A stretch of DNA of 64,000 nt from CAVYXA01 sp963846775 (GCA_963846775.1 CAWJXB010000001.1:62001-126000), one strand, 5' to 3'; shown: positions 53,798 through 62,050, counted from the first letter of the stretch. Notes: generated from the sequence alone by a model not told the origin. A program made the numbers and translations.

Positions 53798-54688
53798 TCA
53801 CTCGCTTGCTGGCGTCGTCGCCGCCTCGAAATCTCTCGCGGCATACTCCCGAAATTCCTCCTCGAGCACGGCCGTATTGGCAAACTTTCCGGCGTAAGAA
53901 AGTAAAAACGCCGTTTCGAACGGCTGATGATGACCGAGCATATCGAGCAATTTGAGAAAACTGGGTTTATCCGTCATAGCGAGGAAGCGCACGAGTCGTT
54001 CTGATTCATCGTAGAAGGTGTGAACGCGATCGGACGGTACTTCCGTCATGGCCACAAGTTGGCCTAACGGAATCAGGTTCTCCGGCGCAATCGCCTTGGA
54101 GTGCGGTTTGGCAATGTAACCGCGGGCCCGTTGATAGCTGGCGCGCGCGCTTTTGGAGATGTATTGCGCCAGTCCTTCATCGAGCCAGAGCGGAATACTT
54201 TCGGGATAAAACCGGTGCACGATAAGATGCACGATCTCGTGACCGAGACTGTTATCGCTGAACTTGTAGGCGGGATTGCGTTGGATGAACAGACTGCCCG
54301 ACGAGTGAATGCCGCCGGTCCACAACTCCAGTTTCCCGAACACCTGAAACTGGTACCATTCTTCCGGGCGCTCGAAAATGTAGATGTGCGATTTGACGTC
54401 ACCTGGCGGTTGCTCGCGCTCCAGCTCCTGGGCGATGACGCGATAATGAAACTCAGCCTCCACCGAGATGGGCGCGGCCACATAGCTGTGCCGGAAATGG
54501 TATATAAAATGATCGGTCTCAGCGTGTTTCCATTCTTCGGGATGAATGGCGAGGGCTTTCTCACCGAGCGGATTCGGATCGCGCTGGCTCAACTCGGCAA
54601 AGTCGATTTCCTTGAAATCATCTGCCGCGCGTAAGATCGACAATGGGAAGGCGACCGAGGCGACAAGAATCAGGGTTCCAGGACGCAT
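53798..54688 (-). CDS. Exported peptidase-like protein with HExxH motif (DUF1570-like)
   Basis: A 296-residue protein from ATG 54688 with a signal peptide (MRPGTLILVASVAFPLSILRAAD). A gluzincin-like HExxH lies in NSLGHEIVHLIVHRFYPE, followed by PLWLDEGLAQYIS, whose Glu could be the third zinc ligand, as in M1/M4-like and DUF1570 proteins. C-terminal helices (SERLVRFLAMTDKPSFLKLLDML) follow. Proteolytic activity is inferred from the motif only. It lies downstream of a PPIase and an M28-type protein on the same strand, a run of exported proteins. Confidence 0.78.
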   Translation of the reverse strand: MRPGTLILVASVAFPLSILRAADDFKEIDFAELSQRDPNPLGEKALAIHPEEWKHAETDHFIYHFRHSYVAAPISVEAEFHYRVIAQELEREQPPGDVKSHIYIFERPEEWYQFQVFGKLELWTGGIHSSGSLFIQRNPAYKFSDNSLGHEIVHLIVHRFYPESIPLWLDEGLAQYISKSARASYQRARGYIAKPHSKAIAPENLIPLGQLVAMTEVPSDRVHTFYDESERLVRFLAMTDKPSFLKLLDMLGHHQPFETAFLLSYAGKFANTAVLEEEFREYAARDFEAATTPASE

Positions 54689-54740
54689 TCGCACAAGAGG
54701 AGCTAATTCTGTGCGAGGCTGCGGCCTTAACGAAGCCACA

Positions 54741-54796
54741 TGGGAAGCTGCTCACCGCGCCGCAGCGGCGCGAAGGCGGTCAGCTTCCCCTACAGA
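54741..54796. repeat. Palindromic repeat, family A copy 2
   Basis: Begins TGGGAAGCTG and ends CAGCTTCCCCTACAGA around an inner CGCGCCGC/GCGGCGCG hairpin. It shares an 18-bp exact block with the copy at the selD 3' end. It supplies the final codons and stop of the PPIase gene. Confidence 0.78.
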
Positions 54797-55730
54797 CTTC
54801 GCTAACCAAATCGGCTTCCTGCACCAGCTGGGCCGCGATTTTCTGAATGCCGGTCGCGCGTTTCTCGTTTTCCAGTTTCAGGCGAATTTCGGGTTCGGCT
54901 TCTGCAAACGCCATTGACCGGGCCGGTTTGAAATCCGTGAGCCGCACAATGTGGAATCCGAGTGTGGTTTGAATCGGCGCGCTAATTTCGCCGACGCGCA
55001 ACTTCGCGAGAGCGGCAAAAAAGTCAGGCGGCATTCGCGATTCAGAGAAATATCCAAGATCGCCGCCTATTCTGCTGGTCGATTCGTCTTCGGAGGTTTG
55101 CGCGACAAGATCGACAAAGTTTTCTCCGTTTTTGAGTCGCTCCGACAACGACATAATTAGTGCGCGTTTTTGAGCGATGATCGGAAGCGGCGTCGCGGTT
55201 GGAGCGGCCAGAAACAGATGACTCGCGCGATAACGTGCCGGCATGGCAAATTCGTCCCGATGCGCACGGAAATACTGCGCGCACTCGGCCGAAGTGACGC
55301 GGGTCGTTTCCGACAGCTTGCGCTCGAGCCATTTTCCCGCGCGCAAATCTGCGGTGATTTGCGCGCAGAGATGCCGTTGCGAAAGCCGATTTTTCCGGAG
55401 GGCCGCTTGCAGAAGATTAGTGTTCCCAAACTGCCATCCGATCAAAGCGCAGCCTCGATTCACTTGCCTGAGCGAGATCTTCTCGCGCTTGGCCAGATCT
55501 CTCGTCATGGCGTCGGCAATCAAGCCCCGAAGAGCAAGGTCGTTCCCCGGAATTTGTGGAAGATCCGCATCATAGATGCCGTGGCCTCGTGCGAGCGCGC
55601 GAAGATGACCCCGTCCTGCGAGGACGCCGATCCGTTCTCGAAATACGGCGGAACGACACAGAACCCCACCCAGTATCACGCCTAATACGCATGCCGCCAG
55701 CAACGCCACGAGCAAGCGCTTTACTTCCAT
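54780..55730 (-). CDS. Parvulin-type peptidyl-prolyl isomerase (exported)
   Basis: A 316-residue protein with an N-terminal signal/anchor (LLVALLAACVLGVILGGVLC). A helical SurA/PrsA-like chaperone part lies at about 50-160. The parvulin domain is at about 160-275: YRASHLFLAAPTATPLP, FVDLVAQTSEDESTSRIGGDLGYFSESRMPPDFFAALAKLRVGEISAPIQTTLGFHIVRLTD. It probably helps fold exported proteins. The last residues (SEVCRGS) and the stop derive from a palindromic repeat. Its start overlaps the M28-type gene by 10 bp. Confidence 0.88.
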   Translation of the reverse strand: MEVKRLLVALLAACVLGVILGGVLCRSAVFRERIGVLAGRGHLRALARGHGIYDADLPQIPGNDLALRGLIADAMTRDLAKREKISLRQVNRGCALIGWQFGNTNLLQAALRKNRLSQRHLCAQITADLRAGKWLERKLSETTRVTSAECAQYFRAHRDEFAMPARYRASHLFLAAPTATPLPIIAQKRALIMSLSERLKNGENFVDLVAQTSEDESTSRIGGDLGYFSESRMPPDFFAALAKLRVGEISAPIQTTLGFHIVRLTDFKPARSMAFAEAEPEIRLKLENEKRATGIQKIAAQLVQEADLVSEVCRGS

Positions 55731-56632
55731 GCGTAGTTTGCCAGATAATAAAGCGCGACCGACCCGACGATGCGCAAGCTTTCCGGGCTGATCTTATCCA
55801 GGGTGTCTTCGGAAGTGTGCCAGGGCGGGTAATCGAAATCGATGAGATCGATCACCGGAATCCCAATCTTATTCAGCGGCGTGTGATCATCGGTGACGCC
55901 TGAGTTGAAGTAAGTAAAATGATTTCGCACTTTGAGCGCGTCGGCCGAGGCGAAAATGTCGCGCGCTATTTGCGCGGGCGAATCGGGCGGGAGCGTGATC
56001 GTGAGATCGCGATCGCCAACCATATCGAACAAAATGCCGCCTCGAAATTGTTTCGCGCCTTCCGGCCCGAGTTGTTTGGCGAAATGGCGGCTGCCATAAA
56101 GTCCGTCAGTGTCGGAGAAGGTCTCGAACGATTCTTCGCCATCGAAAAACACCAACTCCACTTTTGCGGCCAGATCTGGATAACGACCAAGCACACGGGC
56201 CATTTCCAGGAGCAACCCCGTGCTCGATCCGGCATCATTTGCCCCAACGAAACGAAAGGTGTCGAAGATTTTGGTGTCGTAGTGGGAGCATAACAAAAAG
56301 CTTAGCGGAGTTTTTCCCGGCGCATGAAATCGCGCGATCAGGTTCGCAAAACGAACCAGGCCCCGTGGTGTTTCGTCGGCGAATTCCTGCCGTTCTGCGG
56401 TCCAGCCGGCGAGCCGAAGTTGATTGTCGATGTAAACGCGTGTTCTCTCGAGCGCGTCTGATTGTGGCGGACGCGGCCCAAGATCGACAAGTTGTTGCAC
56501 GTGGGCGAATGCGCTGTCACCGGAAAATTGTTCCCAGATTTTCGCGTGCGTAACAGGTGATTCCACGGAGCGACGGCAGCCGAGCAACAGGAAAAGGAGT
56601 AATGGAGTAGTGGAGTAATGGAGTAATTTCAC
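55721..56632 (-). CDS. M28-family lipoprotein, glutaminyl-peptide cyclotransferase-like
   Basis: A 303-residue zinc hydrolase-fold protein. Metal-site blocks are FLLCSHYDTK, VGANDAGSSTGLLLEMARVL, LVFFDGEES and DDHTPLNKIGIPVIDLIDFDYPPWHTSEDTLDKISP, matching the M28/glutaminyl cyclase group, which forms pyroglutamate at N-termini. The start is GTG 56632. The lipoprotein signal KLLHYSTTPLLLFLLLGC is largely encoded by tandem octamers (GGAGTAAT, read as CTCCATTA on this strand), so a repeat has become the signal peptide. It overlaps the PPIase gene by 10 bp. Confidence 0.86.
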   Translation of the reverse strand: MKLLHYSTTPLLLFLLLGCRRSVESPVTHAKIWEQFSGDSAFAHVQQLVDLGPRPPQSDALERTRVYIDNQLRLAGWTAERQEFADETPRGLVRFANLIARFHAPGKTPLSFLLCSHYDTKIFDTFRFVGANDAGSSTGLLLEMARVLGRYPDLAAKVELVFFDGEESFETFSDTDGLYGSRHFAKQLGPEGAKQFRGGILFDMVGDRDLTITLPPDSPAQIARDIFASADALKVRNHFTYFNSGVTDDHTPLNKIGIPVIDLIDFDYPPWHTSEDTLDKISPESLRIVGSVALYYLANYAWK

Positions 56633-56654
56633 ATGCTTCGCTCCGCATTACTCC
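56596..56654. repeat. Octamer array with inverted copy (GGAGTAAT units)
   Basis: GGAGTAAT, GGAGTAGT, GGAGTAAT, GGAGTAAT (56596-56627), then an inverted ATTACTCC at 56647-56654. The array covers the 5' end of the M28-type gene and encodes most of its signal peptide. The architecture (array plus inverted unit) matches the heptamer elements. Confidence 0.85.
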
Positions 56655-56663
56655 ATTGCTTGA

Positions 56664-57581
56664 TCACTCTGCCTGCGGCAGGCCGATCGCGGTCACAACC
56701 CGCTCGAGATCGTCATTCCCATAGTATTCGATGTCGATCCGGCCGCGTTTTTGGCCGTGATGGATCGTCACGTGCGTGCCCAAATGTTGTTGCAGGCGAT
56801 TTTGCAAATCGACAATCGCGGCGGAGTTAGCGCCGGACTCGGCCTGTTTTCGTCGCGAGCGACCGATCCCAAGCTGACGCGCGACGAGCCGTTCTGTGTC
56901 GCGCACGGTTGCGTTGCGGCGAAGAACGGTTTCGGCCGTGAGCAATTGTTCCTCGTGCAATTTGAGGCCAAGCAAAACTTTGGCGTGCCCGACCGACAAT
57001 AGATTCTGCGTGATCCAAGTCTGAATTTGCGGATGCAGATCGAGCAAACGCAGCACGTTGGCAACCGCCGCGCGGCTCCGGCCGACCTTTTGCGCGATGT
57101 CTTCCTGCCGCATTCCAAATTCCCCGGCCAGCCGCGCATATCCCTGCGCCTCCTCGATCGGATTGAGATCGGCGCGCTGCAAATTCTCGATCAACGAAAG
57201 CTCGAGCACTTCGAGATCGCTCGCCTGGCGAATGATCACTGGAACCTGGCTAAGCCCGACTTCCTGCGCCGCGCGCCAACGCCGTTCACCCGCGATCAGC
57301 TCCAAGCGCGCGCTGGCTTGTCCGCCGCTGGATGGACTCGCCGCGGCCGGTCTAACGATGAGCGGTTGAATGATTCCGTGTTGCCGGATCGAATCGATCA
57401 ATTCCTGTAAGGCATCTCGTGCGAAATCCTTTCGCGGCTGAAGCGGGCTCGGCACAATGCGGGCGAGGCTAACCTCATGAACGCGCTCTCTTTCGGGAAC
57501 ATCGACATCCGACAGCGGCGCCAGCGTGGGGCGCGTTCCGATGAGGGCGCCGAGACCTTTACCAAGAGCAGTTTTTGCCAT
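56664..57581 (-). CDS. parB: Chromosome partitioning protein ParB
   Basis: A 305-residue ParB from ATG 57581 (MAKTALGKGLGALIG). The CTPase/nuclease-like N domain includes IVPSPLQPRKDFARDALQELIDSIRQHGIIQPLIVRP and ELIAGERRWRAAQEVGLSQVPVII (the GERRWRA motif). The helix-turn-helix block is NPIEEAQGYARLAGEFGMRQEDIAQKVGRSRAAVANVLRLLDL. The C-terminal dimer domain reads GRIDIEYYGNDDLERVVTAI. It spreads from parS sites during segregation. No parA is adjacent: the next gene upstream is a hypothetical protein. An extension to 57803 would pass through a heptamer array and is rejected. Confidence 0.95.
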   Translation of the reverse strand: MAKTALGKGLGALIGTRPTLAPLSDVDVPERERVHEVSLARIVPSPLQPRKDFARDALQELIDSIRQHGIIQPLIVRPAAASPSSGGQASARLELIAGERRWRAAQEVGLSQVPVIIRQASDLEVLELSLIENLQRADLNPIEEAQGYARLAGEFGMRQEDIAQKVGRSRAAVANVLRLLDLHPQIQTWITQNLLSVGHAKVLLGLKLHEEQLLTAETVLRRNATVRDTERLVARQLGIGRSRRKQAESGANSAAIVDLQNRLQQHLGTHVTIHHGQKRGRIDIEYYGNDDLERVVTAIGLPQAE

Positions 57582-57703
57582 CGCGCTGAGGCTACCGGAT
57601 GCGTTCGCGCAACGCAAATGGCAACGTGGGTGCCTGCGTCCATTTGCCTTCGAAATTGAGCGCCGCCTCAGTTTACTCGCCGTGGCGGACAAGAGATTTC
57701 GAA

Positions 57704-57740
57704 GTTGGACGTTGGGCGTTGAATTGAAGGTTGAATGTTT
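57704..57740. repeat. Heptamer array upstream of parB (GTTGGAC units)
   Basis: GTTGGAC, GTTGGGC, GTTGAAT, a 5-nt break, GTTGAAT, GTTT. GTTGGAC is the complement of the GTCCAAC unit found inside the mqnD-like gene at 61456. It lies about 120 bp upstream of the parB start, in the likely promoter region. Confidence 0.75.
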
Positions 57741-57863
57741 GCTCCTCTGGCCGGTCCGCAGTGTCCTCGCCGTGCCGGGATGTCTAGGCTTCCTGCTTTC
57801 CACTTCCTATTTGCGCAACTTTGCCTTTCTATTCGCTTATCCGATAAGCTCCGCTTTTACTCT

Positions 57864-58406
57864 TTAATTTTCTTCTCCTTTCTCAATTCTCCCTTCAATT
57901 CTTTCCACTTGGTCAGTTGGCAGGCTGCCGATTGTGAGGCGCAACTTATCGGCGGCACGTGCCACGACATCCCGGGCACGATCACCTTTCTCCTTCGTCT
58001 CGCGGTGCAACTGACCGATAGCGCGGTCCAGCGCCGCCTTGATCGTCGCTGCCGTTCCGCCCTTTTCGCACTCGCGCACCACTACGCCTTCCAGTCGCGA
58101 AATCACGGCATCAACCGTGTAGGCTGGATTCACTTTAAAGCCGCCCGGGGGCTGATGCTCGATCGCGCTATAAACATCAATCACCTCTTCGCTATGCGCG
58201 CCCCAGCGCAACACCTTGTAAAAGAGCGCGCCTTCACGCTCGCCTTTGTAAATCAAATCGATCAGCGCCGCGATGAGCGAAATCGGGACGAGCGCAAAAT
58301 CGCGCAAATTATCGAGCAACAACTTCAATTGAAAAACTGCGACATCGCGCAGAAATCGCCAACGCTCGCCGGAGCCCGCAGGTAATGATGGGGAAGGCGA
58401 ATTCAT
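57864..58406 (-). CDS. Conserved hypothetical protein
   Basis: A 180-residue, mostly helical protein from ATG 58406 (MNSPSPSLPAGSGERWRFLRD). A hydrophobic central stretch (LRDFALVPISLIAALIDLIY) could be a membrane segment. The rest is charged (VNPAYTVDAVISRLEGVVVRECEKGG, ATIKAALDRAIGQLHRETKEKGD). It resembles no family I recognise. It lies 282 bp upstream of parB on the same strand. Confidence 0.6.
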   Translation of the reverse strand: MNSPSPSLPAGSGERWRFLRDVAVFQLKLLLDNLRDFALVPISLIAALIDLIYKGEREGALFYKVLRWGAHSEEVIDVYSAIEHQPPGGFKVNPAYTVDAVISRLEGVVVRECEKGGTAATIKAALDRAIGQLHRETKEKGDRARDVVARAADKLRLTIGSLPTDQVERIEGRIEKGEEN

Positions 58407-58636
58407 GCCGGCAATTCTATCAGGGACGAGAATACGCGTCACGAAGACTCGCGAGTCTGACCTCGCGAGCCCACCGTAACCTCTTGCCGCGCCGAATCTC
58501 GAACAAGAGGTTGATGGAGATCTCGCGCAAAGTCGCTAACGACTTGAAACGTCCAGAGACGGGGACCAGGTAAACGTGGCGGGGGACTGAAATTTCGGCA
58601 ATTGGGAATTGACTGAAGATTGCGTATTGATTCCAA

Positions 58637-59239
58637 ATGGAACTCGACTTGCAAGGTAAACATGCCAGCCGCGGTTATGCGCTGTTGGTCTCGCTTATTA
58701 CTCCGCGACCGATCGCCTGGGTAACGACGCTGAGTGAAAACGGGAAAGTCAACGCCGCGCCGTTCAGTTTTTTTAACGCACTTGGCGGGGACCCGCCCAT
58801 TATTGGATTTGCTCCGGGCAATCGCGACGATGGATTGCCGAAGGATACGGCGCGCAATATTCGCCGAACGCATGAGTTCGTCGTGAACCTCGTCGATGAA
58901 GCGACGGCCGAGGCGATGAATCGCACGGCCGCCTCGATCCCTTATGGCGCGAGCGAACTCGAAAGAGCAGGATTAACTGCGGTGTCGTCGTCGATCGTGG
59001 GACCGCCGCGAATCGGCGAAGCGCCAGCCAGCTTCGAATGCGCCGAATGGGGTACGCTTGAGATTGGCGGGAATCGAGTCGTGATCGGAGTGGTCAGGCG
59101 GGCGCATGTGCGGGACGAGCTCATCGATTCCGATACTCTGCGGATTCGGACCGAGCAGTTCCACGTCATCGGTCGCATGGCCAGTCCGAATTGGTACTGC
59201 CGCACCCGCGACCGGTTCGAGATGATTCGCCCGGTTTGA
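58637..59239 (+). CDS. Flavin reductase-like, FMN-binding split-barrel protein
   Basis: A 200-residue protein with the flavin-reductase split barrel: LVSLITPRPIAWVTTLSENGKVNAAPFSFFNALGGDPP, IGFAPG, DTARNIRRTHEFVVNLVDEATAEAMN and the closing RRAHVRDELIDSDTLRIRTEQFHVIGRMASPNWYCRTRDRFEM. This pattern is the DIM6/NTAB flavoprotein family, whose members bind FMN and may reduce flavins or other small molecules. It is divergent from the 58406 gene and likely monocistronic. Confidence 0.85.
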   Translation: MELDLQGKHASRGYALLVSLITPRPIAWVTTLSENGKVNAAPFSFFNALGGDPPIIGFAPGNRDDGLPKDTARNIRRTHEFVVNLVDEATAEAMNRTAASIPYGASELERAGLTAVSSSIVGPPRIGEAPASFECAEWGTLEIGGNRVVIGVVRRAHVRDELIDSDTLRIRTEQFHVIGRMASPNWYCRTRDRFEMIRPV

Positions 59240-59373
59240 TCAAACAGAGCGCGGCGGAATTGGACCAACTGCCAGGCGGAGGTCAGCGGCTGCGGCTACA
59301 ATGTTGCGCGAATTCGATCCGGTGCGCGGATGCTGTCCGATCGTGGTCCCTCAAACATTTTCGCCAGGGGCGA

Positions 59374-59952
59374 CTAAAGGACGAACGGAATGAGGCGTTT
59401 CACCCTTTGCCGATAGGCCGCGTATTTGTCGGGGAACTGGTTGAGCATGACTTTTTCTTCCCGGATGAGTTTGATCCAGAAGCTCGCAAATACGATCACG
59501 ACTCCGATGCACCCAGCCAGATGTCCCAGCATGATCGCCGTGGCGACGAACATCGAGAGGATCCCGGTATAAATCGGATGGCGCACTAATCGATACGGTC
59601 CGCGCTCAATTAACTCGTGCTCTTCCTTTAAGGTTATGGCGCCGCTCCAGTTGCGCCCGATGACGACGCGCGCCCAGATGGCGAATCCGAGTCCGGCAAC
59701 GCACAAGATCATTCCGGACCATGCTACTATCGCGACGGGCTGAACGACCCGGACGTTGAGCGGATACGGCAGACGACCGCCGTTCATGAGAAGAAAATAC
59801 GCAACCACGATCGGCAGTGCGTAGCGCAGCCGTTCGCTTCGACTTTCGCGATAAACCGAGGGCTTTGTCGATACCGCGGCCAGCAGCCAGACGATAACGA
59901 ATGTCAGCCAGCACCCACGAATGACTTCGATCGCCACGGAATAGATGTGCAT
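59374..59952 (-). CDS. Isoprenylcysteine carboxyl methyltransferase (ICMT)-like membrane protein
   Basis: A 192-residue protein with about five membrane segments. The C-terminal SAM-binding block LIERGPYRLVRHPIYTGILSMFVATAIMLG, followed by KLIREEKVMLNQFPDKYAAYRQRVKRLIPFVL, is the ICMT/PEMT/NnrU-like signature (RHPxY and EE). Bacterial members methylate unknown lipids or small molecules. It converges on the flavin reductase gene. Confidence 0.85.
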   Translation of the reverse strand: MHIYSVAIEVIRGCWLTFVIVWLLAAVSTKPSVYRESRSERLRYALPIVVAYFLLMNGGRLPYPLNVRVVQPVAIVAWSGMILCVAGLGFAIWARVVIGRNWSGAITLKEEHELIERGPYRLVRHPIYTGILSMFVATAIMLGHLAGCIGVVIVFASFWIKLIREEKVMLNQFPDKYAAYRQRVKRLIPFVL

Positions 59953-60097
59953 GAAATCAGCGAGACGAGACGCTGGTAATCTCTCTCACGGCGAAATCGG
60001 GCGCAATCGGACCCGCGATTGTGGCATCGGGCGGACGCAAAGCAACGCCGGGGATTTCTCTTTCCAGAGAGCGACGTTGTCTGGAATACTCGCTACA

Positions 60098-61006
60098 ATG
60101 TTGGCAATGACCGGACGATTTCTTTTTGTGGCGGTGCTGATGTTCGCGAATGTCGCGCTTGGCGCCGGAACGTATCAACGCACGAGAAACGGTAAGGCGC
60201 TTGTCTGGAACGACGATCCAAAGTCTGGGGACGAAGCAACCTGGTCGGGTGCGCGGGATCGTGAAGGTTACGCCCGCGGTTTTGGCACGCTCGTCTGGTA
60301 CACGAAAGGAAACGGGACCGGCTCGGCCAAACCCGAACTTTATGCGCGCTACTGGGGCAACATGGTGCGAGGCAAATTAGATGGACCAGTAAATGGTCAT
60401 TCGAAGAGAGAAACTAGACACGCCATTTTCGCCGAAGGAGTTCGAATGACGCGATGGGAACCCGGGCCGGCGTCGTCCCTGGAAGCTGCTCGCTGGCGCG
60501 CCGCTGCGACTGAGCGGAGCACGGTTCGAGAACCGGAGGAGCCAGCAGAAGGGCCGGTCTCGACCGAAACCGAGGAACCGAAAAGCCCAAAGTCTGAATT
60601 ACCCACTACGGAATCGTCTCAAAATCTGGCCTTCAATTCTCAGCGTCCCCAACCGTTAAATGTCAGTCAGCCTGAGACTGACATCGATATCGGTGAGACG
60701 GTGTGGTTGTTGGTTTGGCCGCCTCCGACATTGGGTATGAGATACATAAGCGAGGGACCACGAGCAGACACGAAAGCGCGGTTGACGAGAGGGGAAGTCA
60801 TCGATCTGGCAGACGCAGCAGCTCGCTCGCGTGGTTACAAACCGACCGAATGCCAACTCCCGGAGCCGCAGTACGATCCGTCCGATCAAGCTTGGTCACT
60901 CTTATACCAGGAGAAGCCGGTCGATGGAACGGGCGAGACCAGGAAACATTTCAGCATTGCCGTCGGCGATAAGACGAAGCGGACGGCGGTGGCACCAGGC
61001 AAGTGA
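60098..61006 (+). CDS. Exported protein of unknown function
   Basis: A 302-residue protein from ATG 60098 with a signal peptide (MTGRFLFVAVLMFANVALGAG). The N-terminal part has MORN-like turns (NGKALVWNDDPKSGDEATWSGARDREGYARGFGTLVWYTKG, LYARYWGNMVRGKLDGPVNGH), short repeated beta units that in known proteins face the membrane. A low-complexity Glu/Pro/Ser linker (about 145-195) precedes a C-terminal domain (TRGEVIDLADAAARSRGYKPTEC, WSLLYQEKPVDGTGETRKHFSIAVGDKT). Function unknown. Confidence 0.65.
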   Translation: MLAMTGRFLFVAVLMFANVALGAGTYQRTRNGKALVWNDDPKSGDEATWSGARDREGYARGFGTLVWYTKGNGTGSAKPELYARYWGNMVRGKLDGPVNGHSKRETRHAIFAEGVRMTRWEPGPASSLEAARWRAAATERSTVREPEEPAEGPVSTETEEPKSPKSELPTTESSQNLAFNSQRPQPLNVSQPETDIDIGETVWLLVWPPPTLGMRYISEGPRADTKARLTRGEVIDLADAAARSRGYKPTECQLPEPQYDPSDQAWSLLYQEKPVDGTGETRKHFSIAVGDKTKRTAVAPGK

Positions 61007-61144
61007 GGGCTTTCGCAATTCGACGAGTCGGTTGCACCTTTGGTAGAGCCTTTACAAAATTTCAGGCAGCATCTCCGCTCGCAGGTTGCCTTGGGCCCGG
61101 TTACAGCTGTTGCGCTGGTTTGAGGCGCCGGATACGGTGCGCGG

Positions 61145-62050
61145 ATGCCGTCTGATCGAGGCACCTTCACGCTTGGGCATTCACCGGATCCGGATGATGC
61201 GTTCATGTTTTATGCGATGGCGGAAAACAAGATCGATCTGCGCGGATACCAATTCGAGCATCGCCTCGAAGATATTCAGACGCTGAACGAGCGGGCGCTA
61301 CGCGGTGAGCTGCATATTTCGGCGGTCTCGATCCACGCGTATGCCTACATGAGTGACAAGTATGCGCTGCTGCCGTGCGGGGCGAGCATGGGCGATGGCT
61401 ATGGACCGATGGTCATAAGAAAACGCTCAACTCCGAAAGTCTTCGCGAGCAAGCCGTCCAACGTCCCACGTCCAACGCCCAATGCAGATATCGATCTTCG
61501 CAACTCGTTACGCAATTGCTTGATTGCGATTCCTGGGAAAATGACGAGCGCATTTCTGGCGCTTCGACTTTATCTCGGAGAATTTAAACACATCGTTGTT
61601 CCGTTCGATCAAATCTTCGAAGCAGTGAGAAGCGGCCGTGCCGATGTGGGGCTGATCATTCACGAAGGTCAACTGACTTACGCGCGCGCCGGATTTGAGA
61701 AGACCATCGATCTTGGGGAATGGTGGAAAGGCGAGACCGGCTTGCCATTGCCGCTTGGTGGGAATGTGGTTCGCAAAGACATTCCTCCGCCGGTGCGGCG
61801 CGACATTCTCGAAATCATGCGAGAGAGCATCGACTACGGTTTGGCCCATCGAAAAGAGGCGGTGCGCCATTCGATGCCGTATGCGCGTGACATGGACACC
61901 GCCTTGGCCGGCGAGTTCATCGGGATGTACGTGAATGATTTTACGCGCGATTACGGCGAGACTGGGCGCAAGGCTATCCGCAAGTTTCTCGGCGATGCGC
62001 GCCGGGCCGGTTACATCGACGAGGAACCCGAAATCGATTTTGTCCAGTAG
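61145..62050 (+). CDS. MqnA/MqnD-family protein (futalosine-pathway menaquinone synthesis candidate)
   Basis: A 301-residue periplasmic-binding-protein-like fold. LGHSPDPDDAFMFYAMAENKIDLRG corresponds to the MqnD/MqnA start (SPCPND-type), followed by LNERALRGELHISAVSIHAYAYMSDKYALLPCGASMGDGYGP. Later blocks are IAIPGKMTSAFLALRLYLGEF and ADVGLIIHEGQLTYARAGFEKTIDLGEWWKGETGLPLPLGGNVVRKD. MqnD makes 1,4-dihydroxy-6-naphthoate. An in-frame insertion of about 25 residues (KVFASKPSNVPRPTPNADID) comes from a heptamer array. No other mqn gene is nearby, so a divergent paralogue is possible. Confidence 0.8.
   Translation: MPSDRGTFTLGHSPDPDDAFMFYAMAENKIDLRGYQFEHRLEDIQTLNERALRGELHISAVSIHAYAYMSDKYALLPCGASMGDGYGPMVIRKRSTPKVFASKPSNVPRPTPNADIDLRNSLRNCLIAIPGKMTSAFLALRLYLGEFKHIVVPFDQIFEAVRSGRADVGLIIHEGQLTYARAGFEKTIDLGEWWKGETGLPLPLGGNVVRKDIPPPVRRDILEIMRESIDYGLAHRKEAVRHSMPYARDMDTALAGEFIGMYVNDFTRDYGETGRKAIRKFLGDARRAGYIDEEPEIDFVQ
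61456..61483. repeat. Heptamer array inside the mqnD-like gene (GTCCAAC units)
   Basis: GTCCAAC, GTCCCAC, GTCCAAC, GCCCAAT, read in frame as SNVPRPTPNA. It lies in a surface-type insertion between two conserved blocks of the protein. Confidence 0.78.

Noticed and set aside
54741..54796. Insertion sequence end
   Set aside because: No transposase or target duplication is visible; the element is a short palindrome of REP type.
57582..57803. N-terminal extension of parB
   Set aside because: It passes through a heptamer array and lacks ParB homology; MAKTALGKGLGALIG is the normal ParB start.
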